Both the position numbers and the translations under genes were made by a program. Positions 46,605 to 57,209 of a stretch of DNA of 64,000 bases are shown one piece after another (positions within the stretch are counted from its first letter, which is position 1; each line of letters begins with the position of its first letter). The stretch is from Cellvibrio sp. PSBB023 (lineage in GTDB: Bacteria > Pseudomonadota > Gammaproteobacteria > Pseudomonadales > Cellvibrionaceae). The notes under the pieces are model-generated. The model was not told where the DNA came from and ran no database searches. It saw only the letters and a program-made list of their open reading frames with translations. The stretch is from the NCBI RefSeq assembly GCF_002007605.1, contig NZ_CP019799.1, forward strand, positions 558,001 to 622,000, read 5' to 3'.

Positions 46605-47700
46605 ATGGAAATTAATCCCTTATTAAATGCCCTTAAAGACCTCAGCGAGCGTACCAATGTGCTCAGGGGGTATCTTTGACTACGACCTCAAGAAAGAACG
46701 CTTAGCGGAAGTTGAGCTGGATTTAGGGGAACCCAGTGTGTGGGATAACCCCGAGCGTGCCCAGGCCTTAGGGCGCGAACGTTCCGCGTTGGAGATGGTA
46801 GTTAAAACCATTGATGACCTTGATGTGGGTGTGCGCGATTCTCGTGAACTGCTGGACATGGCGGTGGAAGAGGATGATGAGTCCATGGTCGCTGAGGTGC
46901 AGTCAGAGCTGGATCGCCTTGATAAGCAGTTGGCCGAATTGGAATTTCGCCGCATGTTTTCGGGTGAAACTGATCCCAATAATGCGTATCTGGATATTCA
47001 ATCCGGTTCCGGTGGAACCGAGGCGCAGGATTGGGCTGAAATCGTGCTGCGTATGTATTTGCGCTGGGGTGAAGCCAAAGGTTTTAAAGTGACACTGGAA
47101 GAAGTGTCTGCTGGCGATGTGGCCGGTATTAAAAGTGCAACTATTTATTTTGAAGGCGAGTATGCATTCGGCTGGCTGCGTACCGAAACCGGCGTACACC
47201 GCCTGGTGCGTAAATCGCCATTCGACTCAGGCAATCGTCGCCACACCTCATTCTGTTCGGTGTTTGTGTCGCCGGAGATCGATGACAATATTGAAATTGA
47301 AATTAATCCAGCGGATTTGCGGATCGATACCTATCGCGCCAGTGGTGCCGGTGGTCAGCACATTAACAAAACCGATTCTGCGGTGCGTATTACTCACGTG
47401 CCGACCGGTATTGTCGTGCAGTGCCAGAACGAGCGCTCACAACACGCGAACCGCGACAAAGCCTACAAAATGCTGCGTGCAAAAATGTACGAGCAGGAAA
47501 TGCAAAAACGCAATGCTGAAAAGCAGGCACTGGAAGACAATAAGTCAGACATAGGTTGGGGTAGCCAAATTCGTTCCTATGTATTGGACGACTCGCGCAT
47601 TAAAGACCTGCGCACCGGTGCCCAGACCTCCAATACCCAAGCGGTATTGGATGGCGACTTGGATCAATTTATTGTGGAAAGTTTAAAGGCAGGCCTGTAA
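46605..47700 (+). CDS. prfB: PrfB, peptide chain release factor 2, with programmed +1 frameshift
   Basis: Translation starts at ATG 46605 ([16 protein letters not shown]), and codon 25 is an in-frame TGA at 46677-46679. The slippery site CTT-TGA-C, with the internal AGGGGG Shine-Dalgarno element at 46665-46670 just upstream, is the classic RF2 autoregulatory frameshift. After the shift, reading continues GAC-TAC-GAC to 47700, giving a 364-residue RF2. The GGQ motif is in [14 protein letters not shown] and the codon-recognition region is intact. RF2 terminates at UGA and UAA and, when scarce, allows more frameshifting of its own message. lysS follows 50 bp downstream, as in E. coli. Confidence 0.97.
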
Positions 47701-47750
47701 TTTTTTTGCGGGACCACTCCTGGAATTTTAATTCAACATCAGTGAAGACT

Positions 47751-49253
47751 ATGAGCAACGAAACCCAATCAGCGCAAACCGATGCGCATGCACATGATGA
47801 GAACAAACTGATCGCCGAACGTCGCCACAAACTGGCTGCTATTCGCGAGAAAGGCAATGCATTCCCCAATGATTTTCGTCGCGGCGATAAGAGCATTGAT
47901 TTGCAGGCGCAGTTTGGTGAAAAAACCAAAGAAGAATTGGAAGCACTGAATCATGTGGTAAGCGTTGCGGGTCGCATTATGGCCAAGCGCGGCCCATTTA
48001 TGGTGTTGCAAGATGGCGATGGCTCCATTCAATTGTATGCCGACAAAGCGGCGCAAGAAGTCATTAAAGAACAGTGGGGCCTGTGGGACATTGGCGATAT
48101 CGTCGGTGTAAAAGGCGCACTGCACAAATCGGGTAAAGGCGATTTGTACGTGAATTTGGAAGAGTATCAACTGCTCACCAAATCCCTGCGTCCACTGCCG
48201 GATAAATATCACGGTCTGAGTGATCAGGAAATTCGCTATCGCCAGCGCTATGTGGATTTGATTGTAAACCCGGAAGTGCGTGACACTTTCCGCTTGCGTT
48301 CGCAGTGCATCAGTTTTATCCGTAATTACATGAGCGGTTGCGGTTTTATGGAAGTGGAAACGCCCATGTTGCATGTGATTCCTGGCGGTGCATCGGCCAA
48401 GCCGTTTATTACCCATCACAATGCCTTGGATATGGATATGTTCCTGCGCATCGCGCCGGAGCTGTATTTGAAGCGTTTGGTGGTGGGCGGTTTTGAGCGC
48501 GTATTTGAAATTAACCGCAACTTCCGCAACGAAGGCGTTTCCACTCGCCACAATCCTGAATTCACTATGATGGAATTCTATCAAGCCTATGCAGATTACA
48601 AAGATCTGATGGACTTGACCGAAGACCTGCTGCGTAAACTTTGTATTGAAGTGACCGGCGGCACTATCCTGAAATACCAAACCAGTGAATACGATTTCGG
48701 TAAACCTTTTGCGCGTATGTCGGTATTTGATTCGGTACTGCACTACAACCCGCAAATTACTCGCGAGCAATTGAGCACTATTGAAGGTGCAACCAAAGCG
48801 GCGAAAGACTTGGGTATTGCCATTAAAGAGTCCTATGGCTTGGGCAAAATCCATATCGAAATTTTTGAAGAAACTGTCGAACATAAATTGGATCAGCCAA
48901 CCTTTATTACTGAATACCCAATTGAAGTATCGCCATTGGCGCGTCGCAATGATGAAAACCCGGCGGTGACTGACCGTTTTGAGTTCTTTATCGGCGGGCG
49001 TGAATTGGCAAACGGTTTCTCCGAATTGAACGATGCGGAAGATCAGGCTGAGCGCTTCATGCAGCAAGTGCGTGAAAAAGATGCCGGTGACGATGAAGCC
49101 ATGCATTATGACGCGGACTTCGTGCGCGCGTTGGAGTACGGCTTGCCACCAACAGCGGGTGAGGGTATTGGTATTGATCGTTTAATTATGCTGTTTGCCA
49201 ATGCGCCATCCATTCGCGATGTATTGTTGTTCCCGCATATGCGACCAGAATAA
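47751..49253 (+). CDS. lysS: LysS, lysyl-tRNA synthetase (class II)
   Basis: A 500-residue class IIb synthetase (E. coli LysS has 505). The ATG at 47751 ([20 protein letters not shown]) is preferred to an upstream in-frame start. An OB-fold anticodon domain (about 60-170) precedes the catalytic core with motif 2 ([20 protein letters not shown]) and motif 3 (GIGIDRLIM). It charges tRNA-Lys. It forms the prfB-lysS operon and ends at a strong terminator. Confidence 0.97.
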   Translation: MSNETQSAQTDAHAHDENKLIAERRHKLAAIREKGNAFPNDFRRGDKSIDLQAQFGEKTKEELEALNHVVSVAGRIMAKRGPFMVLQDGDGSIQLYADKAAQEVIKEQWGLWDIGDIVGVKGALHKSGKGDLYVNLEEYQLLTKSLRPLPDKYHGLSDQEIRYRQRYVDLIVNPEVRDTFRLRSQCISFIRNYMSGCGFMEVETPMLHVIPGGASAKPFITHHNALDMDMFLRIAPELYLKRLVVGGFERVFEINRNFRNEGVSTRHNPEFTMMEFYQAYADYKDLMDLTEDLLRKLCIEVTGGTILKYQTSEYDFGKPFARMSVFDSVLHYNPQITREQLSTIEGATKAAKDLGIAIKESYGLGKIHIEIFEETVEHKLDQPTFITEYPIEVSPLARRNDENPAVTDRFEFFIGGRELANGFSELNDAEDQAERFMQQVREKDAGDDEAMHYDADFVRALEYGLPPTAGEGIGIDRLIMLFANAPSIRDVLLFPHMRPE

Positions 49254-49266
49254 TTAATTCGAGTGC

Positions 49267-49300
49267 AAAAAAATAGCGCCCATTGTGGCGCTATTTTTTT
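49267..49300. terminator. Bidirectional terminator between lysS and blc
   Basis: AAAAAAATAGCGCC (49267-49280) pairs with GGCGCTATTTTTTT around CATTGT; the flanking genes converge. Confidence 0.92.
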
Positions 49301-49321
49301 GTCCGGATTTTATCCCAGGTG

Positions 49322-49867
49322 TCAGGGCATATTTTCTGGTGGAGCTGTGGCGGTGTTATGGTCCACAAAAATCAATTGCTCGGTAGCGAAACCCAAAGAT
49401 TTTGCTTTGGCAATTAAATCAGCTTGCAGATTTTTATCGAAATACGGCGTGCGTGCCAGCAGCCAGAAATAACTTTTGTCCGGCCCGCTTACCAGCGAAT
49501 ATTGATAGTCCTGCATGTCTAACTCAAACACCACATAAGAACCATAAAAAGGGCCAAAGAAAGAAACCTTCAAATAGCCTTGGTCTTTTTTATCAACAAA
49601 ATAGGCTTTCCCTTCTGCGGATTGCCATGCTTTTTTTTCTGCAGAATAACCTTTATTCAACACGTGAATACCGCCGTCTTCACGCAGGCTGTAGGTAGCG
49701 CTAATGTGGCTTAATCCTCGCTCAAAGGAGTGATCAAGGCGGGCGATTTCATACCACTGCCCCAAATAGCGATTTGCATCAAAATTATCGACTGGCTTGA
49801 TGTTCTCAGGCATACCTGTACAGGCCGATAGCAGCCCCACTAGCAATAACACGGCATAGATTTTCAT
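49322..49867 (-). CDS. blc: Blc-type outer-membrane lipocalin
   Basis: A 181-residue lipoprotein. The lipobox LLSAC puts the lipid on Cys16. The lipocalin core has the first conserved segment YLGQWYEIARLDHSFERGL (about 35-53), the FFGPFYGSYVVFELD strand and the C-terminal FWLLARTPYFD. Blc-type lipocalins bind lysophospholipids at the outer membrane. AAGGTAAAGT lies upstream of the ATG. Confidence 0.93.
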   Translation of the reverse strand: MKIYAVLLLVGLLSACTGMPENIKPVDNFDANRYLGQWYEIARLDHSFERGLSHISATYSLREDGGIHVLNKGYSAEKKAWQSAEGKAYFVDKKDQGYLKVSFFGPFYGSYVVFELDMQDYQYSLVSGPDKSYFWLLARTPYFDKNLQADLIAKAKSLGFATEQLIFVDHNTATAPPENMP

Positions 49868-49905
49868 AGCACTTTACCTTGTAAGGCATCCGTTAAGTCG
49901 AGGTG

Positions 49906-51882
49906 TCAGGGGATAACACAATCCAGGCATTGCACATAAATACCTTGTGGATCATTCATGTTTTTCAAATCTTGCAGTGGTTTTAACACTGGGCTCAGGT
50001 CATTCAAAATACTGAGCGATGCAAAATGATTAACCAGCGATTTGGGTAGCAGTGCACCGGCTTGCCCTTGTGCAAGGGAGCGCAAAAACTCTTCTTTTGG
50101 CGAGAGTGGGCGCTGTACCACTTCTACTTTGTAGCTATCCAATTGCGCGTCTTGTGCGATTGCGTGGATAACGTCTTTCAGTGTTCCCAGCTCATCCACC
50201 AAGCCGATTTCTTTGGCTTTGTTGCCAGTCCACACATGGCCTTGTGCGATTTCATTAATCGCGGTTTTCTCTTGCTTGCGGGCATCGGCAACCAGGGCGA
50301 TAAAACGCTCATAAATGTGATCAACACTGTGCTGTACAACCTTGCCAGCTTTATCAGAGAGCGGACGATCCAGGCGCATGGTGCCTGCCAGCTCAGTGGT
50401 GCCTACGCCGTCGGTATAGACGCCGATTTTTTCCAGGGATTTTTCCAGTGTTGGGAATGCGCCGAATACACCAATAGAGCCGGTGATGGTAGTTGGCTGC
50501 GCCCAAATTTTATCGGCGGCGGTAGCAATCCAATAACCACCAGACGCGGCAACAGTTCCCATGGAAACATAAATGGGAATATTTTTATCGCGCAGGGCGA
50601 TTATTTCGCTGCGAATAATTTCCGAGGCAAAGGCGCTGCCACCACCGGAATCGATACGAATTACCAGGGCCTTAATATCCTTGTCATCCTGTACCTGACG
50701 CAATAATTCAAGCATGCTCTCGCTGCCAATGCTGCCATCGGGTTGGTGGCCGTCCAGAATTGAGCCAGCGGCAACAATGACGCCCACTTTGTTCGATTCG
50801 GTGTTGGCTTTTTTACGTACATCCGCAAGGTAGCTGTTGATGCCAACACCGTTGTAATTATCGCCGTCTTTATTTTTTCCCGCTGCTTCTGTTAACAGGG
50901 CAATGAGTTCGCGGCGCGAGGCAACCTTATCTACTAACGCTTTTTCCAGTGCCAGTGCGGCGCTGTCACCTTTGGTCAGTGCCATATGGGCATCAAGGTT
51001 ATTGACATAATCATTGATGCTGCCTGGTGGCAAACGACGCAAGCGTTCTATATTGCCGGTGTAATTGACCCAGAGTTCATTGATCCATTGCGAATTGTGC
51101 TCGCGGGATTCGTCCGACATATCATCGCGCAGGTAGGGTTCCAAATAGTCTTTGTATTTGCCTGAGCGAAATGCGTGAATAGTGACACCGAGTTTGTCCA
51201 ATGCACTTTTGTAATAGTTCATGTAGCGGCCATAGCCAGTGATTTCGACTAGACCCATTTCATGCAGGTAAATTTCATCGGCAAAGCTGGCAAGATAATA
51301 TTGATCCTGTGAGTAGTTATCGCTTACGGCGATAATTTTTTTACCGGCTGCTTTAAATTGTTCCAGTGCCTGACCAATCTCATTGAGTTTGCTGATCCCG
51401 CCGCCGAGCAAGCGACCGGGTTCCAGCACTAACATGGTTACACGTTTGTCTTTTTCAGCGTTGTTGATCGCTGCCACAATATCGCTTACCAGTGTTTCAT
51501 TTTCTTGTGGATTTTCATCGGATAAGAGCAGGCTGGCGGGATCAATATAGCTGCGTTGGTCAACCAAAATACCGGTGGGCGCCACGCGTAACGCAAAAGT
51601 TTCCGGCAATGGCGGTGTGGCCTTGCCACTGATGGCGGCAATAATCAATAATAAAATAAGCAGAAAAATAATATTGGCGAGTGTGTTGCGCAGCGTGGTT
51701 ACAGCGGCGCCCATACCGCCAAAAATACGACGCAGGCGGCCGGATGGTTTTGGCCGTGGCGTGTAGCCACTATTACCAGTGGCTTGCTGATGGTATTGGT
51801 TATTCGGCTGCTGTGGCGCCTGTGCAGCTGGTTGTGGCGCAGCTTGTGGTGCCGAAGGCGGTTCATAATAATTCACAGACAC
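49906..51882 (-). CDS. sppA: SppA, signal peptide peptidase (67-kDa type)
   Basis: A 658-residue tandem-domain SppA, longer than the 618 of E. coli because of an N-terminal Pro/Gln-rich cytoplasmic extension (about 1-48). One membrane helix at about 68-86 anchors it. Two ClpP-like serine-protease domains follow. The likely general base is K244 (YKDYLEPY) in the first domain and the nucleophile is S447 (AASGGYW) in the second, as in E. coli SppA. It degrades cleaved signal peptides in the inner membrane. The Gln/Pro-rich leader is unusual. Confidence 0.93.
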   Translation of the reverse strand: MSVNYYEPPSAPQAAPQPAAQAPQQPNNQYHQQATGNSGYTPRPKPSGRLRRIFGGMGAAVTTLRNTLANIIFLLILLLIIAAISGKATPPLPETFALRVAPTGILVDQRSYIDPASLLLSDENPQENETLVSDIVAAINNAEKDKRVTMLVLEPGRLLGGGISKLNEIGQALEQFKAAGKKIIAVSDNYSQDQYYLASFADEIYLHEMGLVEITGYGRYMNYYKSALDKLGVTIHAFRSGKYKDYLEPYLRDDMSDESREHNSQWINELWVNYTGNIERLRRLPPGSINDYVNNLDAHMALTKGDSAALALEKALVDKVASRRELIALLTEAAGKNKDGDNYNGVGINSYLADVRKKANTESNKVGVIVAAGSILDGHQPDGSIGSESMLELLRQVQDDKDIKALVIRIDSGGGSAFASEIIRSEIIALRDKNIPIYVSMGTVAASGGYWIATAADKIWAQPTTITGSIGVFGAFPTLEKSLEKIGVYTDGVGTTELAGTMRLDRPLSDKAGKVVQHSVDHIYERFIALVADARKQEKTAINEIAQGHVWTGNKAKEIGLVDELGTLKDVIHAIAQDAQLDSYKVEVVQRPLSPKEEFLRSLAQGQAGALLPKSLVNHFASLSILNDLSPVLKPLQDLKNMNDPQGIYVQCLDCVIP

Positions 51883-51936
51883 AATAATATTCCTTGAGAA
51901 AAAATAAAACGTAGCGACGAAAAGGCGAGTGAGTAA

Positions 51937-52389
51937 TTATTGCTTGGTCGATAAGTAGTAATTCCAGTATTGCAGCCAGCGGCTGGTCATCATGGCGGCT
52001 ACAAACAGTAGCGTCACCAGAAGAGTTAACACCCAATAGGTCAGTGACCAGTAACTCATCAATAGCGGCACCAGGAATAAAAAGTACATGAGCAATACGA
52101 AACACAACCAGCTATAAGTGCGGTGGTGTGGTTTGCGCAAGCCGGGAATAAAAATCGCGAGAGGTACAATTGCAACCAGCAAATGCATAAGGTTCAGGTC
52201 ATTACTGAGCAGAAAATTAAGCGTGAGCATCAAGAGCAGTGCTATGTAACTCAGATTGCAGACGCGTTGCCCTACGCGTAGTTTTTTTTCTAACACAAGC
52301 GCATCAGCATCGGTAATGACAATTACTTTTTTGGGTTTTTCATCGGCCATTGTGTCTGTCGGTGAATCCTTGTGTGAATCCTGAGTCAT
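51937..52389 (-). CDS. DUF2069 membrane protein
   Basis: A 150-residue protein of the DUF2069 type. A hydrophilic leader (about 1-45) is followed by four membrane helices (about 46-65, 68-88, 95-117, 119-140). The translation start could be at 52389 or at MADEKPKK (residue 14). Four bases separate it from wrbA, so the two are probably co-transcribed; DUF2069 genes often sit beside wrbA. Function unknown. Confidence 0.8.
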   Translation of the reverse strand: MTQDSHKDSPTDTMADEKPKKVIVITDADALVLEKKLRVGQRVCNLSYIALLLMLTLNFLLSNDLNLMHLLVAIVPLAIFIPGLRKPHHRTYSWLCFVLLMYFLFLVPLLMSYWSLTYWVLTLLVTLLFVAAMMTSRWLQYWNYYLSTKQ

Positions 52390-52392
52390 AAT

Positions 52393-53031
<639 letters not shown>

Positions 53032-53056
53032 TTATAAACCGTTGTATAAATAAACG

Positions 53057-53419
53057 TCAGGCCAACAACTGTAAAACGTTTTCCGGTGGTCGGCCGATCA
53101 CGGCCTTGCCGTCTTTTATGGCAATCGGGCGCTCAATTAATTTGGGACGGGCAACCATGGCGTTAATCAAAGCGCTGTCGCTGAGTGTGGTGTCTGCCAG
53201 CCCCAGTGTTTTGTAGTCATCCTCGCCTTTGCGCAATAACTCGCGTGGGCTGATGCCCAATGCGGTCAATAGCGATTTCAGGGTTTTGGCATCCGGCGGT
53301 GTTTCCAGATACAGAATGATCTCTGGCTCTATGCCTTGTTCACGCAACAGGTTCAGGGCATCGCGCGATTTTGAGCAGCGCGGGTTGTGGTAGAGTGCCA
53401 TCATCGTTTTATGTTTCAT
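53057..53419 (-). CDS. arsC: ArsC-family arsenate reductase-like protein
   Basis: A 120-residue ArsC/Spx-fold protein. The catalytic cysteine is in YHNPRCSKSRDAL, and the arginine region IERPIAIKDGKAVIGRPPENV is that of glutaredoxin-dependent ArsC/YfgD. Start at 53419 (MKHKTMMALYH) or 53404; neither has a strong ribosome site. No ars operon is nearby, so true arsenate reduction is uncertain. Many genome-scattered YfgD-type members have no proven substrate. Confidence 0.85.
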   Translation of the reverse strand: MKHKTMMALYHNPRCSKSRDALNLLREQGIEPEIILYLETPPDAKTLKSLLTALGISPRELLRKGEDDYKTLGLADTTLSDSALINAMVARPKLIERPIAIKDGKAVIGRPPENVLQLLA

Positions 53420-53519
53420 GAAACAAGAGTCCCGGTACAATTTCAGATAATTTTTACTAAGAACAGCCGTGCGGCGATTATAGCGGCTGTCGTCAGACTT
53501 GTTTTAAGGATTTAACCCT

Positions 53520-54797
53520 ATGCCTTTGTTGCTCCCCTTATTGCATTCCCTGCGCAGCCTTATTATTACCGCCTACCACTGGCTAATCGGTTTTTTTGGT
53601 TTGATGGTGCATCAGTACCGCGCTAAAGCCTGTCAAAAAAGTGCAGCCTCCCTGACTTATGTAACCCTCTTTGCCACAGTGCCCATGTTGACGGTTACCT
53701 TCTCCATGTTTTCCCTGATCCCCGCCTTTCAAAACCTGGGCGATCAATTGCAGTCACTGCTGTTCCAGCACTTTTTGCCCAACAGCGAGCAGGATTTGGG
53801 CAAGTACCTGAATTCCTTCTCCCAGCAGGCGCGCCAGCTCACCGCCTTTGGTTTTGCGTTTTTGCTGGTATCGGCCTATTTGATGCTCAAAAACATCGAG
53901 CAGAATTTTAATGCGATCTGGGGGGTATCCAAGGGGCGTCGCGGTGTTGCCAATTTTTTACTCTATTGGGCGATATTGAGCCTCGGCCCCTTGTTGCTGG
54001 GTGTGGCACTGGCGATGAGTACCTATTTGGCCTCCTTCCGCTTACTGGTAGGCACTTACGATAGTTTGGGGGTTGTGGAGTGGGTGTTGCAGTTTGCACC
54101 CTGGGTGCTGACCTGGGCAGCCTTTACCCTGCTGTTTGTGGCGGTGCCGAATTGTAAGGTCTCTGTGCGCCACGCCATGATCGGCGGTTTTTTTACCACC
54201 TTGGGCTTCCAAGGCCTGAAAGCTGCCTTTGGCTGGATTGTCAGCCACTCTTCATTTTCCTTGGTTTACGGTGCGTTTGCGGCACTGCCCTTGTTCCTTT
54301 TGTGGGTGAACCTGATTTGGACGGTCGTGCTCAGTGGTGCGATTTTTGTCCACACCATCAATGCCCATCAGATAGGCTTGCGCGACCGTAACTATCCGGA
54401 TTTGGTAGCGGCGCTGCTGGTGCTGTGGAGTTGTTATCACGCCTCTGCTGGCGGTGCGACTGTACCTGAGCGACAACTGCTACAGCAGGGATTGGCAGCA
54501 GACCAGTGGCAGCGCATTCGCGACGCATTAGTGCGTCACCATGTCATTACCGCCAACTACCAGGGCGATTACCTGCTGAGCCAAAACCTCCACCTGCTCA
54601 GCTTGCAGCAATTGGCAGATATCCTGGCATTGCCCCGGCAGCTACCGGCAGAGCAAGAGTGCCTGCGCCAGTTGCCTTGGGGGCCAACCGGATTACAGTT
54701 ATTGGCCGAGGCCGAATCGCAGACCAGCGCGCTATTTGCCATCAAGATTGGCGCCTTGTTTGACAATGTCGAACCAGCTCAAGTACCTGCCGAGTAA
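53520..54797 (+). CDS. yihY: YihY/BrkB family inner-membrane protein
   Basis: A 425-residue membrane protein. Six hydrophobic helices lie within about 20-285, with the family core [20 protein letters not shown] and [22 protein letters not shown]-terminal hydrophilic part (about 310-425) looks like a winged-helix domain, also found in other gammaproteobacterial members. The older annotation as ribonuclease BN is wrong for this family. Function unclear. Confidence 0.88.
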   Translation: MPLLLPLLHSLRSLIITAYHWLIGFFGLMVHQYRAKACQKSAASLTYVTLFATVPMLTVTFSMFSLIPAFQNLGDQLQSLLFQHFLPNSEQDLGKYLNSFSQQARQLTAFGFAFLLVSAYLMLKNIEQNFNAIWGVSKGRRGVANFLLYWAILSLGPLLLGVALAMSTYLASFRLLVGTYDSLGVVEWVLQFAPWVLTWAAFTLLFVAVPNCKVSVRHAMIGGFFTTLGFQGLKAAFGWIVSHSSFSLVYGAFAALPLFLLWVNLIWTVVLSGAIFVHTINAHQIGLRDRNYPDLVAALLVLWSCYHASAGGATVPERQLLQQGLAADQWQRIRDALVRHHVITANYQGDYLLSQNLHLLSLQQLADILALPRQLPAEQECLRQLPWGPTGLQLLAEAESQTSALFAIKIGALFDNVEPAQVPAE

Positions 54798-54926
54798 GCG
54801 CACGCTTAGGTCTTGGCGGGTGCCGGTGCAGTTGTCGTATCGCAAAATTCGGTAAAAAAATGACTGACGCCTGAATCACTGGCTATACTCAGCCCAATCC
54901 ATTCAAATAGCAGACACACCAATTCC

Positions 54927-55292
54927 ATGGCTACACCTCTACTGATTTGTGATGATTCGATGATGGCGCGCAAGCAGGTTGCGCGCTCCCTTCCCGCCGA
55001 TTGGGAAGTGGATATTACATTTGCCACCAATGGGGCTGAGGGTTTACAGGCCATTCGCGAAGGCAAGGGCGAGATGGTTTTTCTGGACCTGACCATGCCG
55101 GAACTGGATGGTTACCAGGTATTGGAAGCCATTAAAGCTGAAGGCCTGAATGCGATGGTGATAGTGATTTCCGGCGATATCCAGCCCAACGCGCAAGCGC
55201 GTGTGACCCAGTTGGGGGCTATGGACTTCATCCAAAAACCGGTCAACCCGGAAAAACTGGCAGAGACCCTGCGTAAATTTGGTTTGATTTGA
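54927..55292 (+). CDS. Stand-alone CheY-like response regulator
   Basis: A 121-residue receiver domain with nothing else attached. Acidic pocket D9/D10, phosphoacceptor D54 (FLDLTMPELDGY), S82 (VISGD) and K104 (FIQKPV) are all in place. There is no output domain and no adjacent histidine kinase, so it is an orphan. It may act by protein contact, as CheY and some Shewanella/Pseudomonas single-domain regulators do. A long hairpin terminator follows. Confidence 0.9.
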   Translation: MATPLLICDDSMMARKQVARSLPADWEVDITFATNGAEGLQAIREGKGEMVFLDLTMPELDGYQVLEAIKAEGLNAMVIVISGDIQPNAQARVTQLGAMDFIQKPVNPEKLAETLRKFGLI

Positions 55293-55303
55293 GTGCCCGG
55301 TTG

Positions 55304-55390
55304 CACCGCAGGTTGCGGTGATGTTTTGTTATCACACCCGTTAGATTGCCCGCCTGATCGCGGTGACAATCAACGGGTGTTTGTTTTTTT
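55304..55390 (+). terminator. Two successive hairpins after the response regulator gene
   Basis: The first hairpin is CACCGCA-GGT-TGCGGTG (55304-55320). The second is a long stem, ACACCCGTT-A-GATTG (55334-55348) with CAATC-AACGGGTGT (55367-55380), followed by TTGTTTTTTT. The second should terminate transcription; the 18-base loop may fold further. Confidence 0.75.
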
Positions 55391-55425
55391 GAGCCCATTT
55401 ATCTGTGCGAGTAAGGCAGTGGTTT

Positions 55426-56700
55426 ATGAGTGATGCAGTATTAAATCTGTCGTGTTTCGGGCAAAAGCTTTGCACTGATGCCGGTATTGTCACCCTGATG
55501 GATGATTTGGGGGAGGCGTTACGGGTAAACCCTGACATGATTTTTATGGGCGGTGGCAACCCGGCGCGCATTCCTGCCATGGAGCAAGCCTTTGAGCAGG
55601 CCTTGCGCAGCACACTGGATAATGCACGTGATGCCCATGAGTTACTCGGGCTTTATCAGCCGCCGCAGGGCGATGCACAATTGCTGGATGCCATTGCCGA
55701 ATTGCTTTCACATGAATATGGCTGGCCCATTTCCCGCGACAACATCGCCTTATCCAACGGCAGCCAGTCGGCATTTTTTGTATTGTTTAATTTATTTGCG
55801 GGCGATTATCCCGGCGGTATTAAAAAGAAAATTCAGCTGCCACTCACACCGGAATATTTGGGTTACAGCGATTTGGGGATTAGCGGTGATTTTTTTACCG
55901 CCACTCGCCCCAGCATTGAAATGTTGCCTGATGGTTTTTTTAAATATCACGTGGATTTCAGCCAGTTGAGGATTACGGATGAAACCGGGGCACTGTGTGT
56001 GTCGCGCCCCACCAATCCCACGGGCAATGTGATTAGCGATGACGAGCTGGCAAAATTGGATGCGCTGGCACGTGAGCACAAAGTGCCATTTATTGTGGAC
56101 GGTGCATACGGTACGCCTTTTCCCAATATTTTATTTGTGGATGCGCAACCCCATTGGAATCGCAATACGATTTTGGTATTGAGTTTATCCAAACTCGGCT
56201 TACCTGGTGCACGCACAGGAATTGTTATTGCTGATCCTGCAATTATTCAGGCGTTTGCCAAAGCCAATACCATTTTAAGTCTGGCCACCGGCAATTTCGG
56301 CCCGGCTGTCGCGCGCCATTTATTGCAGGACGGAAATATTTTGCGCTTGAGCCGTGATCTGGTTGCTCCTTTTTATCGAGAGCGGATGGAGATGGCTGTG
56401 GCAACCTTTAAATCCTCGCTGGGGGATTTACCCTGTTTTATCCACAAACCGGAAGGTGCGATTTTCTTATGGCTTTGGTTCAAGGATTTGCCTATCACCA
56501 GTGAGGCTCTGTACCAGCGGTTGAAAGCGCGGGGTGTGCTGGTGGTCTCCGGGCATCACTTTTTCCCGGGTTTGACGGATGATTGGCAGCATCGCCATGA
56601 ATGTATTCGTGTGACTTATTGTCAGGACCCAGAGACGGTTGCGCGCGGCGCAGCAATTATTGCCGATGAAGTGCGTGAGGTTTATCGCACAGCAGTATGA
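55426..56700 (+). CDS. avtA: AvtA, valine-pyruvate aminotransferase
   Basis: A 424-residue class I PLP aminotransferase (E. coli AvtA has 417). The start at 55426 (MSDAVLNLSCFGQKLCTDAG) matches the AvtA N-terminus. MGGGNPARIPAM, SRPTNPTGNVI and the PLP lysine in LSLSKLGLPGARTG are present. It exchanges amino groups between valine or alanine and the matching keto acids. Confidence 0.92.
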   Translation: MSDAVLNLSCFGQKLCTDAGIVTLMDDLGEALRVNPDMIFMGGGNPARIPAMEQAFEQALRSTLDNARDAHELLGLYQPPQGDAQLLDAIAELLSHEYGWPISRDNIALSNGSQSAFFVLFNLFAGDYPGGIKKKIQLPLTPEYLGYSDLGISGDFFTATRPSIEMLPDGFFKYHVDFSQLRITDETGALCVSRPTNPTGNVISDDELAKLDALAREHKVPFIVDGAYGTPFPNILFVDAQPHWNRNTILVLSLSKLGLPGARTGIVIADPAIIQAFAKANTILSLATGNFGPAVARHLLQDGNILRLSRDLVAPFYRERMEMAVATFKSSLGDLPCFIHKPEGAIFLWLWFKDLPITSEALYQRLKARGVLVVSGHHFFPGLTDDWQHRHECIRVTYCQDPETVARGAAIIADEVREVYRTAV

Positions 56701-56847
56701 CCGTTTGATTTTTACAGAAAACGGTTGTGATCTGCGGTGGCTATGCTATTTATAAAGAATTGCCCGCAGGATTGAATGGTTATTTGCACAAACGCTGCAC
56801 CTGTATTTTAACAATAAAAAACATTAACTATCACGGTGGAATCTGCT

Positions 56848-57093
56848 ATGCCAATGTCCCAGGAATTAATTGCTGAGTTGAAAGTATTGCGTTTATTTGA
56901 TGCAACCACGAGCCAGACCGGACTCAAAGTGCATTCGGATGCAGATCCGGAATTGATCGCGGCGACCCGGCGCTTGCATGAAAAACAGTTAATTACCTTA
57001 TCGGATGGTGGCTATTTAACACCATTGGGTTATGAGTCCTCTGTGCATTTGCAAAACTTGTTACAGATCCTGACTTCAAAACCCTTGTTGTAA
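56848..57093 (+). CDS. TIGR02647-type small protein
   Basis: An 81-residue protein beginning MPMSQELIAELKVLRLFD, with LKVHSDADPELIAATRRLHEKQLI and DGGYLTPLGYE, matching my memory of the TIGR02647 gammaproteobacterial family. The fold looks like a small winged helix, so DNA binding is possible. GGTGGA lies seven bases before this ATG; a GTG start 12 bases upstream is the alternative. Confidence 0.75.
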   Translation: MPMSQELIAELKVLRLFDATTSQTGLKVHSDADPELIAATRRLHEKQLITLSDGGYLTPLGYESSVHLQNLLQILTSKPLL

Positions 57094-57209
57094 TTTTTTG
57101 TTAATTAATAGATGGCTTGTTGATAGATTGCTCGCTGCAATATACCCGATGGTGTGTGCAGCAAATTTCTGTTTTTTTACTTCACCTTTTATCGTCAGTG
57201 AGTGACTTT

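Noticed and set aside
46627..47700. prfB as a shortened or broken gene starting after or near the TGA
   Set aside because: The frame-0 start at 46605, the slippery CTTTGAC and the internal Shine-Dalgarno element show a working programmed frameshift.
47769..49106. A 445-codon open frame on the minus strand
   Set aside because: It is exactly antisense to lysS, is rich in Phe, His and Gln as expected from reading a coding strand backwards, and has no domain resemblance.
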